DNA from: Diphasiastrum complanatum
Lineage: Eukaryota; Streptophyta; Lycopodiopsida; Lycopodiales; Lycopodiaceae
DNA length: 64,000 nt
Reading direction: 5' to 3'
Assembly: GCA_029204225.1 (NCBI GenBank)
Contig: CM055113.1
Span: 7,407,852-7,471,851 of the forward strand
Position 1 is the first letter of the stretch. The number at the start of each line of letters is the position of its first letter. The translations under genes were made by a program, and so were the position numbers. The notes under the pieces are model-generated. The model saw only the letters and a program-made list of their open reading frames with translations. It was not told where the DNA came from and did no database searches. Shown piece after piece: positions 21,626-32,031 of the stretch.

Positions 21626-22275
21626 AAATTGTCAACATTTCCTAGCTAGTTTGAGGCCTAAATTGGCTAAAATTGTAAATAGTTTTGGTTCTGGAGTTTC
21701 ACACGTGTGAACCAGGCCACAATGTTTTTATTTACTGTATTTTTTCAGTATGATGAAGTGTCAAACTTCATACCCTTCAAAATGAGACCATTTTGATGTA
21801 TTTTGGTCATATAAGCCATTTTTAGCTATTTTTCCTATATAGGGAATATCTAGGGTCAAGTACCTTCTAGAGAGAGGAGAGAGAGTCATCTTCCTCATCC
21901 ATAAATAGTAGGGAAGTCGTGGAGAACAGGTTGGAGAAACCTTTTGTATGCTTCATTGAGATCAATAGATCATTGTCATTGTTTCTTCCTCCATTGAGAG
22001 CATTGTTGTGTGTATTGTCTTCAAGCTATTGTGTATGATCTTAGGTGCTTTCCAAAAGTGATAGGCTGATGTATTATGGACTGTATAATGCTATTTTGGG
22101 CCGCACTTGATGTTTATGGAAGTTTTCATTTGTGATAAATGCTTTTTGATCAAGTTCTTTGCATTCTAGGTAGCATAGAATGTGTTGCCAATTCCTAGCT
22201 TATGTAGTTTGGAGTGCAAGCATTCAAGCCAATGATCTTGGAGTTTAGATCCACTTAGGATCTGTATTTTTCACA
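21621..22275 (+). repeat. 3' LTR of copia A
   Basis: 655 bp, same ends as the 5' LTR. By eye it differs from the 5' LTR at three positions (in the ttttgggcc, agttttc and gaatgtg segments). Followed by the target duplication AATAA. Confidence 0.96.
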
Positions 22276-22280
22276 AATAA

Positions 22281-23220
22281 TGCTATATAAGAGAGCATAA
22301 TTTGCTTCATACCTTTCAGGTTGTGTCTTCTCTCTTGTTGATCTCGTAGCTCTCCCTGGCTAGATGATCCTGGAAAGTCGTCCATGTCGCGACTCTCCAA
22401 CAATCTCTCAAACCACTTGGGGAGCTTCCTATCAGGTGATTGGCTTCCTGGTGAAAATGTATCCCACGGTACATCCTTCTCCTTGCGTTTGTCACCTGCA
22501 ACTTCAATCCTTCTTGCACCAAATGGTTTGTCTCTATCTCTCCAAACTGTTTCTTGGGGTTGAGCAGTAGTATCTTGAGATGTATCCTCATGTTCATCAC
22601 TTGGAAGGTCAATGAATGGATCACGAAGTATATCCGATCAGGATGGTCTTGAGACCTTGGAAGTCCAATTTCTTCCTTGTGTCTTTTGGGATATGCGCGT
22701 AGGCAATGCACCCGAACACTCTTAGGTTCTTCAAAGAAGGCTTAGAGCCTGTCCACACCGCATGGGGTGTCTTGTCTGAGAGGGCCTTGGTCGAAAATCT
22801 ATTCTGGATGTAAGCTATAGTGGAGACAGCTTCAGCCCAGAATCTCTTGGGCAACGATGCATGCGATAGCATACATTTAGCAGATTCAACAGAGTACGGT
22901 TCTTCCTCTCAACTAAGCCATTAGACTGAGAACTGTAAGGAGTGATGAATTGTTGCTCAATGCCTTGGCTTTGGCAGTACTCCTTAAACTCGACAGAGAT
23001 ATATTCTCCACCGTTGTCTGACCTTAGGGCCTTGATCGTCCTTCTAGTCTCCTTTTTTGCATGCTCCTTGAAGATTCTGAAGTAGTTGAAGGCTTCTGAT
23101 TTCTTCTTCATGAAATACACCATCGTTCTTCTAGAGAATTCGTCAATAAAGGTTATAAAATACTTGGCATCCTTCATTGAAGGATTTTTCATCGGGCCAC
23201 AAATATCTGAATGTACAACA
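22281..23220 (-). pseudogene. Copia C integrase
   Basis: Minus-strand integrase core: FIDEFSRRTMVYFMKKKSEA, the second catalytic Asp in RSDNGGEYIS and the Glu in GLVERKNRTL. After a frameshift near 22850, PKRFWAEAVSTIAYIQNR and the LRVFGCIAYAHIPKDTRKKL C-terminal block follow. The remainder (22316-22700) is a decayed variable linker towards RT. The lineage differs from D and A/B, as shown by the SQSNGLVERKNRT and ITPYSSQ wording. The left edge is the A target site and the right edge the B target site. Confidence 0.87.
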
Positions 23221-23875
23221 TGTGAAAATTGTCAACATTTTCTAGCTAGTTTGAGGCCTAAATTGGCTAAAATTGTAAATAGTTTTGGTTCTGGAGTTTT
23301 GCACGTGTGAACCAGGCCACAATGTTTTTATTTACTGTATTTTTTCAGTATGATGAAGTGTCAAACTTCATACCCTTCAAAATGAGACCATTTTGATGTA
23401 TTTTGGTCATATAAGCCATTTTTAGCTATTTTTCCTATATAGGGAATATCTAGGGTCAAGTACCTTCTAGAGAGAGGAGAGAGAGTCATCTTCCTCATCC
23501 ATAAATAGTAGGGAAGTCGTGGAGAACAGGTTGGAGAAACCTTTTGTATGCTTCATTGAGATCAATAGATCATTGTCATTGTTTCTTCCTCCATTGAGAG
23601 CATTGTTGTGTGTATTGTCTTCAAGCTATTGTGTATGATCTTAGGTGCTTTCCAAAAGTGATAGGCTGATGTATTATATACTTTATAATGCTATTTTGGG
23701 CCGCACTTGATGTTTATGGAAGTTTCCATTTGTGATAAATGCTTTTTGATCAAGTTCTTTGCATTCTAGGTAGCATAGAATGTGTTGCCAATTCCTAGCT
23801 TATGTAGTTTGGAGTGCAAGCATTCAAGCCAATGATCTTGGAGTTTAGATCCACTTAGGATCTGTATTTTTCACA
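23221..23875 (+). repeat. 5' LTR of copia B
   Basis: Same ends and length as the A LTRs, with a TATATAG box near 23436. The palindrome seen in A is altered in both B LTRs to ttgcacgtgtg, so CACGTG is kept but the outer bases are lost. A short local change (tatacttta for tggactgta) near 23676 distinguishes it from the B 3' LTR. Confidence 0.96.
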
Positions 23876-23887
23876 TGGTATCAGAGC
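23876..23887 (+). other. Primer-binding site of copia B
   Basis: TGGTATCAGAGC abutting the LTR, matching the initiator tRNA-Met 3' end. The repeat-bearing leader runs from here to 25047. Confidence 0.97.
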
Positions 23888-25047
23888 TGGTTGGCTTCTA
23901 TTTACAGTAAGTATTCCATTTTTGGTGATATTTGGATGTTTGATCAAGTTCTAGCATGATTTTGCATTGCTTTGTTGATCAAATCTTACTAACCTTTGTT
24001 TTGTGAGTTGAACTTGTGGATCAAAAGCATATTTCAGGTCTATTGAAGATCAGAGGCTGAAAAGAAACTATTTTGGATCAGATCATAACACCTAATCATT
24101 TGTGATTGTGAGGCTTGTGCATATTCAATACTAACAATGTTCTTTTCAATCCTATTGTTGACAATCTCCATTCTTGGATGAACACTCTCCTTAAGTGGAT
24201 GAAACTTCTCCTTAAGTGGATGACAAATGCTCTTTTGAGTGAGTTGTAATTCTCCTAAAGGCTGAGCAAAGCTCCCATTTGGATGAAAGATCCCCTTTTT
24301 TGGGTGAACATATTGTAAGCTCCATTGTGAAGAGCATATTGTAAAGATTGTCATCAATTTTGGCATAAATTTTGGTGTACTTTGTTGAGCATGTAAGTAA
24401 CTCTCCTTATGTAATTTGATTGGAGCATTTGCTGGAAGGTGTTAACCATTATGCAAGTGTGTTTTCAGGTTCTTAACAGGTTGAGTAACATTCTCATGTG
24501 AAGTGATCTTAGATCTACATCTAAACACCAAGATTTGACAAGATAGTGAAGCTAGTCTTGTGATTCACTAAGTGTGCTCATTCATTCACCTCTAAATCTT
24601 GTATTTATCACTTGCTGGAGTTTATAAACTTTTAGAAGTGTGGTTTACATGTGGTTTTACAGGTTGAATCAATATCTTAGTGTGTTGATCATATGTTGAT
24701 CAAGTTTGTTCATTACTAGGTAATCTTGGCATCCTAGTTTTGGGTATTTTCTAAGAATGCAAGTAACTCTTCACACCATAACTTGATTTGGTCACTTGCT
24801 GGAAAGTTTGAGAGCTTAAGCAAGAGTGTGTTCAGGTTGGTTTGATTTTGTAATCCATTCTTAGTGTGTGCAAAGTGTTGCATGTGTTTCAATCTTCCTT
24901 TCTATGCTTGGAAACCATCTAGGTTCAAGATAGAAGTGTTTTAGGGTCCTAAATCTTCATAGATCTCTTTATCTATCATTTGTTGAGAGAAAAGTGAGTG
25001 CTAAGTGCTTTAGGACAGAACCTAAAAGTTGAAGAAACATTAGAATC

Positions 25048-27366
25048 ATGGCTTCCAATGGTGGGATCATGCTAGAGTCTAGTGAAAGGTTGAGTTCATC
25101 AAACTACTCTACTTGGAAAGTGAGGATGGAGTCCTTACTTGAGTTGAATGAACTCATGGACATAGTTGCAGAAATTGAAGAGAGACCTCTCACACTTCAA
25201 GAGCAACAAAGGTTTGATAAGAAGGCCAAAAGGGCTCTTCATATCATTAAAATGAATGTTACAAATGAACTTCTCAAGGAAGTTGGAAAGTGTCAAAGTG
25301 CAAGTGAGGCATGGAATGCCTTAAAGAAGCTCTTTGAATCAAAGTCCACATCTAGGGTATTGACCCTAAGGAGACAAATATTTTCTAGTAGGCAAAGAGA
25401 GGGTGAAAGTGCTCATGCATTTATCTTGAGAGTTAAGTCCCTAAGTGATGATTTAGCATGCATTGATGAGAACATAAAAGATGGTGAAATAGTCCAAGTT
25501 ATGTTGAATGGTTTGCTAAATGAACATGCTAACCTTGTGCAAAGTTTTGCCATTCAAAGAGTCTTGCCAAGTGTGGTTGACTTGCAAGAAATCTTATTGG
25601 CTGAAGAACATAGGTTGCAATCAAAGCTTGATGGTGCATCCTTGCAAGGTGGAGGTGAAGAGGCTTTCTTCACAAAAGGCAAATTCAAGGGCAAAGGTAA
25701 AGGCAAAGGGAAATGGTCCAAAGGTGGTAACTTTGATCATGATGATCACTCTTCCTCTTCCTCTTCTACTAAGAACAATAAGTCAAAGTTCAAGTGCTTT
25801 TATTGTGGGATAAAAGGTCATTTTGCAAATGAATGTTATAAGAAGAAAAGAGAGCAAGGAGAGAGGCAAGTAAATCTTACAATAGATGAGGAAGAACATA
25901 ACACATGTGAATCACTTGTTATGACTTCAAGTTTGTTAGCCAACATAGATGATAATGATCCTTGGTGGATTGATAGTGGAGCCTCATCTCACATGACAAG
26001 ACATAAGGAATACTTTACATCCTTATTGTCTTATGAGGGAGAAGGTAACATCATCTACACTGCAAATGATGGTCAATGTGACATCAAAGGCATAGGCACT
26101 ATTCCTATTTCCCTTTCAACAAATAGGAAAGCAAATCTTGAAAATGTTTTGTACATTCCTTCAATCACTAAGAATTTGCTTAGTGTAAGTCAAATGATTG
26201 ACAAAGGACTTGATGTGGAGTTCATTGGAGATGCATGTTTGATAAGTAAATGTGGATCCTTGATTGCTCAAGGTAGGAGGCATGGTAAACTTTTCAAGCT
26301 TGATGCATGTGTGATCTCTAATCATGAAGGATGTATGGCTAGGGAGCAATTGACAAACCAAGAAGTTTGGCACAAGAAGTTGGGCCATCCCAACTTCAAA
26401 TCTTTGGAGGTAATGGCAAAGAAAGAGCTTGTTCTTGGTCTCCCTAAAAGTCTTGTTGCAAACAATAGTGTTTGTGAACATTGTGCCTTGTCCAAATCTC
26501 ATAGACTTGCTTATTCTAGATCTACTTCTAGATCTAAAGAAGCTTTTCAACTTGTGCATTCTGATATTCATTCTTCTAGTACAACTAGCAATGGTGGGGC
26601 AAAGATGTATGCAACTTTCATTGATGACTTTAGTAGGTATACTTGGATCTATCTTCTTAAAAGTAAGGATGAAGTGTTTGCTGCATTTGTCAAGTTCAAG
26701 AATGAAATGGAAAACCAATTCAATACAAAGATCAAATGCTTAAGATCTGATAATGGAGGGGAATACACCTCAAATAGGTTCAAAGACTTTTGTATAGCAC
26801 ATGGGATTAAGAGGGAGATGTCTAGTCCTAGGACTCCACAACAGAATGGAGTGGCCGAGAGGAAGAATAGAACCCTTTCTGAATGTGCCAAGGCAATGAG
26901 ACTACATGCTAATCTTGCTAAGTCTTTTTGGGGGGAAGCTTTAGCATGTGCTAACTATCTATGTAATAGATGGACAAGTGCTTCCTTGGATGGTAAAACT
27001 CCTCATGAGGTTCTTTATGGTAGAAGGCCGAGTGTCAAGCATTGTAGGATCTTTGGATGTACATGTTTTGTCAATATCACACTTGATGATAGAACTAAAG
27101 AAGATCCTTCATCAAAGAAGGGTGTGTTTGTTGGCTATAGTGAAGTAAGCAAGGCTTACAAAGTGTACATTCCTTCTACAAAGAAAGTTGTCATAAGTAG
27201 GGATGTCATCTTTCATGAAGAGAATGTTTCCAATGTTGTTGATGTTGATGTTGATGTGCCTACTAATCATCATGATGTGCAAGATGTCTTGGATGAAGAT
27301 GGAGATGCCACTCCAAAGCAAACTTCAAGGAAGACTCAAGGCAAAGGGCTAAGCCATCAAGGCTAA
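25048..27366 (+). CDS. Copia B Gag-protease-integrase polyprotein
   Basis: A 772-residue ORF. Gag occupies about residues 1-270, with SSNYSTWKVRMESLL near the start and a Lys/Gly and Ser-rich stretch before the CCHC zinc knuckle at 250-263. The protease Asp is at 309 (WWIDSGASSHM). The GAG-pre-integrase zinc domain has His442 and Cys476/Cys479. The integrase catalytic triad is Asp506, Asp568 and Glu604, giving DD35E spacing. All key residues are present. It would package element RNA, cleave the polyprotein and insert cDNA in the nucleus. The first ATG after the leader is the start. The ORF ends just before RT in a different frame. Confidence 0.95.
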   Translation: MASNGGIMLESSERLSSSNYSTWKVRMESLLELNELMDIVAEIEERPLTLQEQQRFDKKAKRALHIIKMNVTNELLKEVGKCQSASEAWNALKKLFESKSTSRVLTLRRQIFSSRQREGESAHAFILRVKSLSDDLACIDENIKDGEIVQVMLNGLLNEHANLVQSFAIQRVLPSVVDLQEILLAEEHRLQSKLDGASLQGGGEEAFFTKGKFKGKGKGKGKWSKGGNFDHDDHSSSSSSTKNNKSKFKCFYCGIKGHFANECYKKKREQGERQVNLTIDEEEHNTCESLVMTSSLLANIDDNDPWWIDSGASSHMTRHKEYFTSLLSYEGEGNIIYTANDGQCDIKGIGTIPISLSTNRKANLENVLYIPSITKNLLSVSQMIDKGLDVEFIGDACLISKCGSLIAQGRRHGKLFKLDACVISNHEGCMAREQLTNQEVWHKKLGHPNFKSLEVMAKKELVLGLPKSLVANNSVCEHCALSKSHRLAYSRSTSRSKEAFQLVHSDIHSSSTTSNGGAKMYATFIDDFSRYTWIYLLKSKDEVFAAFVKFKNEMENQFNTKIKCLRSDNGGEYTSNRFKDFCIAHGIKREMSSPRTPQQNGVAERKNRTLSECAKAMRLHANLAKSFWGEALACANYLCNRWTSASLDGKTPHEVLYGRRPSVKHCRIFGCTCFVNITLDDRTKEDPSSKKGVFVGYSEVSKAYKVYIPSTKKVVISRDVIFHEENVSNVVDVDVDVPTNHHDVQDVLDEDGDATPKQTSRKTQGKGLSHQG

Positions 27367-27389
27367 CCTATGATGAAAAAGGAAAGCAA

Positions 27390-29000
27390 GTGGTGGACAA
27401 CTCTAACTTTGCTTTTCTTACCTCTTTTGATGAACCAACTTGTGTAGGTGAAGCAATTCAAAAGAAGGAATGGATCCAAGCCATGGATCATGAGCATCAA
27501 GCACTCATCAAAAGCAACACATGGAGGTTGGTAAAGCTTCCAAAGGACAAGAAGGCAATTGGTTGTAAGTGGATCTTCAAGATCAAGACAAATCAAGATG
27601 GATCAATCAACAAGTACAAGGCAAGGTTGGTGGCAAAGGGGTATGCTCAAGAATATGGTATTGACTATGATGAGACCTTTGCACCCGTGGCAAAGATGGT
27701 AACTATTCGAATCCTAATCTCTCTTGCAACTCTTTATGATTGGGATATGTGGCAAATGGATGTTACTAATGCCTTCTTGAATGGTGATCTTGAAGAAGAT
27801 ATTTACATGGAGCAACCCGAGGGCTATGTTTCACATGATGAGCCTAATCATGTGTGCTATCTCCAAAAGAGTTTGTATGGGCTAAAGCAAGCACCAAGGA
27901 GTTGGTATGCTAAGCTCAATTCCTTCTTACTTTCTCAAAACTTTGTTATGAGTGAGTATGATCATTCTCTCTACTTTAGATTGAATGAAAATGATATCAC
28001 TTTACTTTTGATCTATGTTGATGACATTATCTTAAGTGGTGGTAACAATCTAGATATAGATGAAATCAAGATGGCACTCAAAAGAGAGTTTGAAATTCAA
28101 GATCTTGGTAAACTTCATTATATCTTAGGAATAGAGATTATTAGAACTTCTAAATCTACATTCATATGTCAAGAAAAGTATGTTAACTCTATTCTAAAAA
28201 GGTTTCATATGGAAGATTGTAAAGTTGTTTCTACTCCTATGGAATCAAATGTAAAGCTAACTACAAGAAGTAATGAAAGATCCTTCAAGGACATTACTCT
28301 CTATAGAAAGCTAATAGGATCTCTTATATGGTTAACCATCACAAGACCTGATCTAAGCTTTGTGGTTGGTAAACTAAGTCAATTTATGCAAGATCCTAGT
28401 GAGGCTCATTGGAAGCTAGGAAAGAGAGTACTTAGATACATCTCGGGATCTAGAGATTTTGGCATCTTGTATGGAGGTACTACACCTAACCTTTGTGGAT
28501 TTTCAGATTCAGATTTTGCAGGTGATCAAATGGATAGGAAGTCAACAAGTGCCTTTGCAATCTATCTTGGAGATGGAGTGGTCTCATGGCTATCAAAGAA
28601 GCAACCAACTATCTCTCTATCTTCCACCGAAGCCGAGTACAAGGCATTAACAACATGCACCAAGGAGATTCTTTGGATCAAGAGGATGTTATTGGATCTT
28701 CACTTGCTGGAACCAGAGAAGACTCCAATCATACTTTGTGATAACCTTTCAGTCCAAAGCTTGGCAAGCAATCCTGTTTTTCATGCAAGGAGCAAGCACA
28801 TTGAGATTGCTCACCATTTTGTGAGAGATCAAGTCATTGCCAAAGAGGTGGAGCTTCAACATGTCTCTTCAAAGGAGTGTGTGGCTGATATCTTCACCAA
28901 ACCACTGGGAAAGGACCTATATTTAATGCATAGATCTAATCTTGGAATGTGCTCAAAGACTATGTTGAAACTAGCATCCAATGTTGAAGAGGGAGTGTGA
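27390..29000 (+). CDS. Copia B reverse transcriptase-RNase H
   Basis: A 536-residue ORF with all RT blocks, YVDD at residues 209-212, and RNase H with DFAGDQMDRKSTSAF, TEAEYKAL, CDN and the ADIFTKPLGKD tail. The -1 frame is open from 27297, so it overlaps the end of the first ORF by about 70 bases. A single polyprotein would need a -1 shift in that overlap; no classical slippery heptamer is visible. The stop codon TGA overlaps the start of the 3' LTR. Confidence 0.94.
   Translation: MVDNSNFAFLTSFDEPTCVGEAIQKKEWIQAMDHEHQALIKSNTWRLVKLPKDKKAIGCKWIFKIKTNQDGSINKYKARLVAKGYAQEYGIDYDETFAPVAKMVTIRILISLATLYDWDMWQMDVTNAFLNGDLEEDIYMEQPEGYVSHDEPNHVCYLQKSLYGLKQAPRSWYAKLNSFLLSQNFVMSEYDHSLYFRLNENDITLLLIYVDDIILSGGNNLDIDEIKMALKREFEIQDLGKLHYILGIEIIRTSKSTFICQEKYVNSILKRFHMEDCKVVSTPMESNVKLTTRSNERSFKDITLYRKLIGSLIWLTITRPDLSFVVGKLSQFMQDPSEAHWKLGKRVLRYISGSRDFGILYGGTTPNLCGFSDSDFAGDQMDRKSTSAFAIYLGDGVVSWLSKKQPTISLSSTEAEYKALTTCTKEILWIKRMLLDLHLLEPEKTPIILCDNLSVQSLASNPVFHARSKHIEIAHHFVRDQVIAKEVELQHVSSKECVADIFTKPLGKDLYLMHRSNLGMCSKTMLKLASNVEEGV
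28986..28995 (+). other. Polypurine tract of copia B
   Basis: gaagagggag abutting the 3' LTR, identical to the tract in A. Confidence 0.9.
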
Positions 29001-29650
29001 AAATTGTCAACATTTCCTAGCTAGTTTGAGGCCTAAATTGGCTAAAATTGTAAATAGTTTTGGTTCTGGAGTTTTGCACGTGTGAACCAGGCCACAATAT
29101 TTTTATTTACTGTATTTTTTCAGTATGATGAAGTGTCAAACTTCATACCCTTCAAAATGAGACCATTTTGATGTATTTTGGTCATATAAGCCATTTTTAG
29201 CTATTTTTCCTATATAGGGAATATCTAGGGTCAAGTACCTTCTAGAGAGAGGAGAGAGAGTCATCTTCCTCATCCATAAATAGTAGGGAAGTCGTGGAGA
29301 ACAGGTTGGAGAAACCTTTTGTATGCTTCATTGAGATCAATAGATCATTGTCATTGTTTCTTCCTCCATTGAGAGCATTGTTGTGTGTATTGTCTTCAAG
29401 CTATTGTGTATGATCTTAGGTGCTTTCCAAAAGTGGTAGGCTGATGTATTATGGACTGTATAATGCTATTTTGGGCCGCACTTGATGTTTATGGAAGTTT
29501 CCATTTGTGATAAATGCTTTTTGATCAAGTTCTTTGCATTCTAGGTAGCATAGAATGTGTTGCCAATTCCTAGCTTATGTAGTTTGGAGTGCAAGCATTC
29601 AAGCCAATGATCTTGGAGTTTAGATCCACTTAGGATCTGTATTTTTCACA
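28996..29650 (+). repeat. 3' LTR of copia B
   Basis: 655 bp. It shares the ttgcacgtgtg variant with the B 5' LTR but differs from it at about six sites. Followed by the CAACA target duplication. Confidence 0.96.
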
Positions 29651-29655
29651 CAACA

Positions 29656-29765
29656 TATAGCAATTCTCTATCAACATGTTGATGGCTTGACTTAAATGGT
29701 ATCCTAGTCTGTTTACCAACTAGACAGTCTTGACAGATAGGTGACTCGACCTTTTTGCCTGAGAG
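29656..29765 (-). pseudogene. Copia C GAG-pre-integrase fragment
   Basis: Read on the minus strand it gives LSGKKVESPICQDCLVGKQT followed by a His-rich segment. It joins through the CAACA site to VHSDICGP at 23215. This is the end of the integrase zinc domain (CQDC) and its link to the first catalytic Asp. Sequence beyond 29765 is unrelated, marking the truncated end of C. Confidence 0.75.
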
Positions 29766-30560
29766 GTTGTGGGATGAGTTGGAAGTGGAACAACTAGTTG
29801 TATCTCTACATCAGTACCAACATAGGTGGTAGGAATGGTGGTAGTGGTAAGAGAAATGGTGATGGAGGCGGTATCAACAATGGTGGTGGTGGTGGTTAGT
29901 GCTGAGACTAGTGCAGCTGCCTCTGGAACGATCTCCAACTCCTCTTCTACAAGATCGCCTTCATCAAAGTTTTCAAGTGCAACTACATCGATGAAGCCGT
30001 CTTTCTTCAGAGCAGAGGGGTCTTTGGTCTAGCCCTTGGGCTTTCTTGGACTTCAATTGGAATTTGTGCTACTTGACCTTGATCTCGATCTTCTTGGTCA
30101 AGATTAGCTAGATTAATCTTCTCAGCTTCGTTGTCGTGAGTGAGATCAACTGCAATAGTATGTTCTACTCATGTGGTTATAGACAACTCCCTTTCTCCCT
30201 CCCCTGCAACTGTTGCCTATGTCTGTTGGGCATGAGGGGGTGAGGTAACACAGATCCCGATAGTGATTGGGATTGGGTGCTTGTAGCTGGTGATTGCAAT
30301 GCACCGGTGTCTTCTGGGTGATTTGGACTTGGTGCTGAGGTGAGGAGGTAGCCGGTGAGGTTCGGCATTGTTGAGTATGTCTAGTTTGGAGGCTGCCCAA
30401 CTCTTCATCCTTGTTGTCTTCACTACTTGATGGGATGTCTTCGTAGCCTACCATCTGCTTGGTCTACTTTCTGGGAGTCAGCTTGGTAGTATTCGCTTGT
30501 GCGGTATCTAATTCTGTCTCTAATTCAGGGGATGGCTTGTGGGTGGTTATCTTATTCCTT
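29766..30560 (-). other. Coding-like sequence of unknown identity
   Basis: GC-richer than its surroundings. On the minus strand it offers open stretches such as 30146-30454 (EDIPSSSEDNKDEELGSLQT, then Gln/Pro/His-rich) and 29720-29938 (acidic, then Thr-rich runs). Stops separate them. It could be a decayed polar linker of copia C or a fragment of a host gene. No domain is recognisable. Confidence 0.3.
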
Positions 30561-30571
30561 GCCAACCCCAA

Positions 30572-30980
<409 letters not shown>

Positions 30981-31018
30981 GTGTCTGGAGTTGTGACAAA
31001 TATGAAGGTGAAACTCCT

Positions 31019-32022
31019 TTGTCCGACACCAGTTTTACATCAGAAGAATCTTTGTATGCCTTGAATATTTTTTCCTATAAATCTGATATTGAAGTGCAGT
31101 ACTTTGAATGTTATGAGAATGCTGATGACGAAGAATTCTTCAATGCCTGCAATGATGAAGCTGGTGAAGTCGACAAAGATAAAGTCGAGCTTATAACGAA
31201 CCTCCTGATACCAACCAATTTGCATGAACTAAGAGCTTTCTTAGGACATGTTGGCTATTACAGGAGATTTATTCAAAATCATGCTTCTATTGTTGCCTCT
31301 CTTACACATCTACTGAAGAAACAAGTGGAATACTTGTGGACGAATGAACAACATAAATCATTTGAAGATCTTAAGGAAAGGTTGATCAATGCTCCTATTC
31401 TGAGACCACCCAACTGGGCTATTTTATTTCACAGTTATGTGGATGTTTCTGCATTTGCTATTGGCGTCTGTCTAAGCCAGAAGGACGGGATGACCAGAAG
31501 AAGGATCATCCCATCTACTACGCGAGTCGACAGCTCAATGCATCAGAGAAAAATTATTCGGCTACAGAAAGGGAAGCACTTGGCATAATTTTCACTGTTA
31601 AAAAATTTCGGCATTATTTGCTGGGATATGCATTTATTTTTCATGTGGATCATTATGCTCTTAAGTATCTTGTAAATGAACCAGATCTATCAAGACAAAT
31701 TGCTCGATGGGTTCTACTTCTGCAAGAATTCACTTATCAAGTAGAGCTTCGTCAAGGAAAGTATCATACAAATGCTGATTATCTAACACGACTTAGCACT
31801 GGAAAAATTGAAGATCCTATCAATGATGATTTTCCAGACGAACATTTATTCGAGATTTCATCTACAAATTCGTTATATTCTGATATCATTACTTATCTCA
31901 AGGATCAGATATATCCGGATAGTTATGATTTGGAGCAAAAGACAGTTTTTCAATATAAGGTAGCACCTTATACAATTATTAACAATGTTCTGTACAAGCT
32001 TGGTGCAGATAATCAGCTTTGA
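31019..32022 (+). pseudogene. Gypsy RT connection and RNase H (G)
   Basis: From about 31170, the linker LIPTNLHELRAFLGHVGYYR leads into RNase H with DVSAFAIGVCLSQKDG. After a frame change near 31490 come the YYASRQLNASEKNYSATERE and HYLLGY segments, then HTNADYLTRL. The first 50 codons (31019-31160) are not RT and are probably gag-protease linker sequence, so the RT palm has been deleted between them. The second frame ends in TGA at 32020. Confidence 0.8.
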
Positions 32023-32031
32023 AGATGTCTC

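Larger units (their letters stand above)
15846..22275 (+). mobile_element. Complete Ty1/copia element A, nested in C
   Basis: A 6430-bp element with two 655-bp LTRs (15846-16500 and 21621-22275), a tRNA-Met PBS, a 1.2-kb leader, two long ORFs and a polypurine tract before the 3' LTR. It is flanked by a perfect 5-bp target duplication AATAA (15841-15845 and 22276-22280). The LTRs differ at about three sites, so the insertion is young. Its length is the same as element B (offset exactly 7375 bp). A premature TAA in gag (17796) makes it non-autonomous unless read through. Confidence 0.97.
23221..29650 (+). mobile_element. Complete Ty1/copia element B, nested in C
   Basis: A 6430-bp element with 655-bp LTRs at 23221-23875 and 28996-29650, tRNA-Met PBS, leader, gag-protease-integrase ORF, RT-RNase H ORF and polypurine tract. 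It is flanked by the perfect target duplication CAACA (23216-23220 and 29651-29655). The two LTRs differ at about six sites. Its internal region differs from A at only four positions that I can find. It is the best candidate in the window for an element that moved recently. Confidence 0.97.
15489..29765 (-). mobile_element. Older Ty1/copia element C, split by A and B
   Basis: Minus-strand copia pieces at 29651-29765 (GAG-pre-integrase), 22276-23220 (integrase) and 15489-15845 (start of RT) form one continuous element once the two inserted elements and one copy of each target duplication are removed. The pieces meet exactly at the insertion sites of A and B, showing that C was there first. C is truncated at both ends: RT stops at 15489 against the D2 LTR, and the N-terminal part stops near 29765. 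It belongs to a different copia lineage from A/B and D. Confidence 0.85.
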
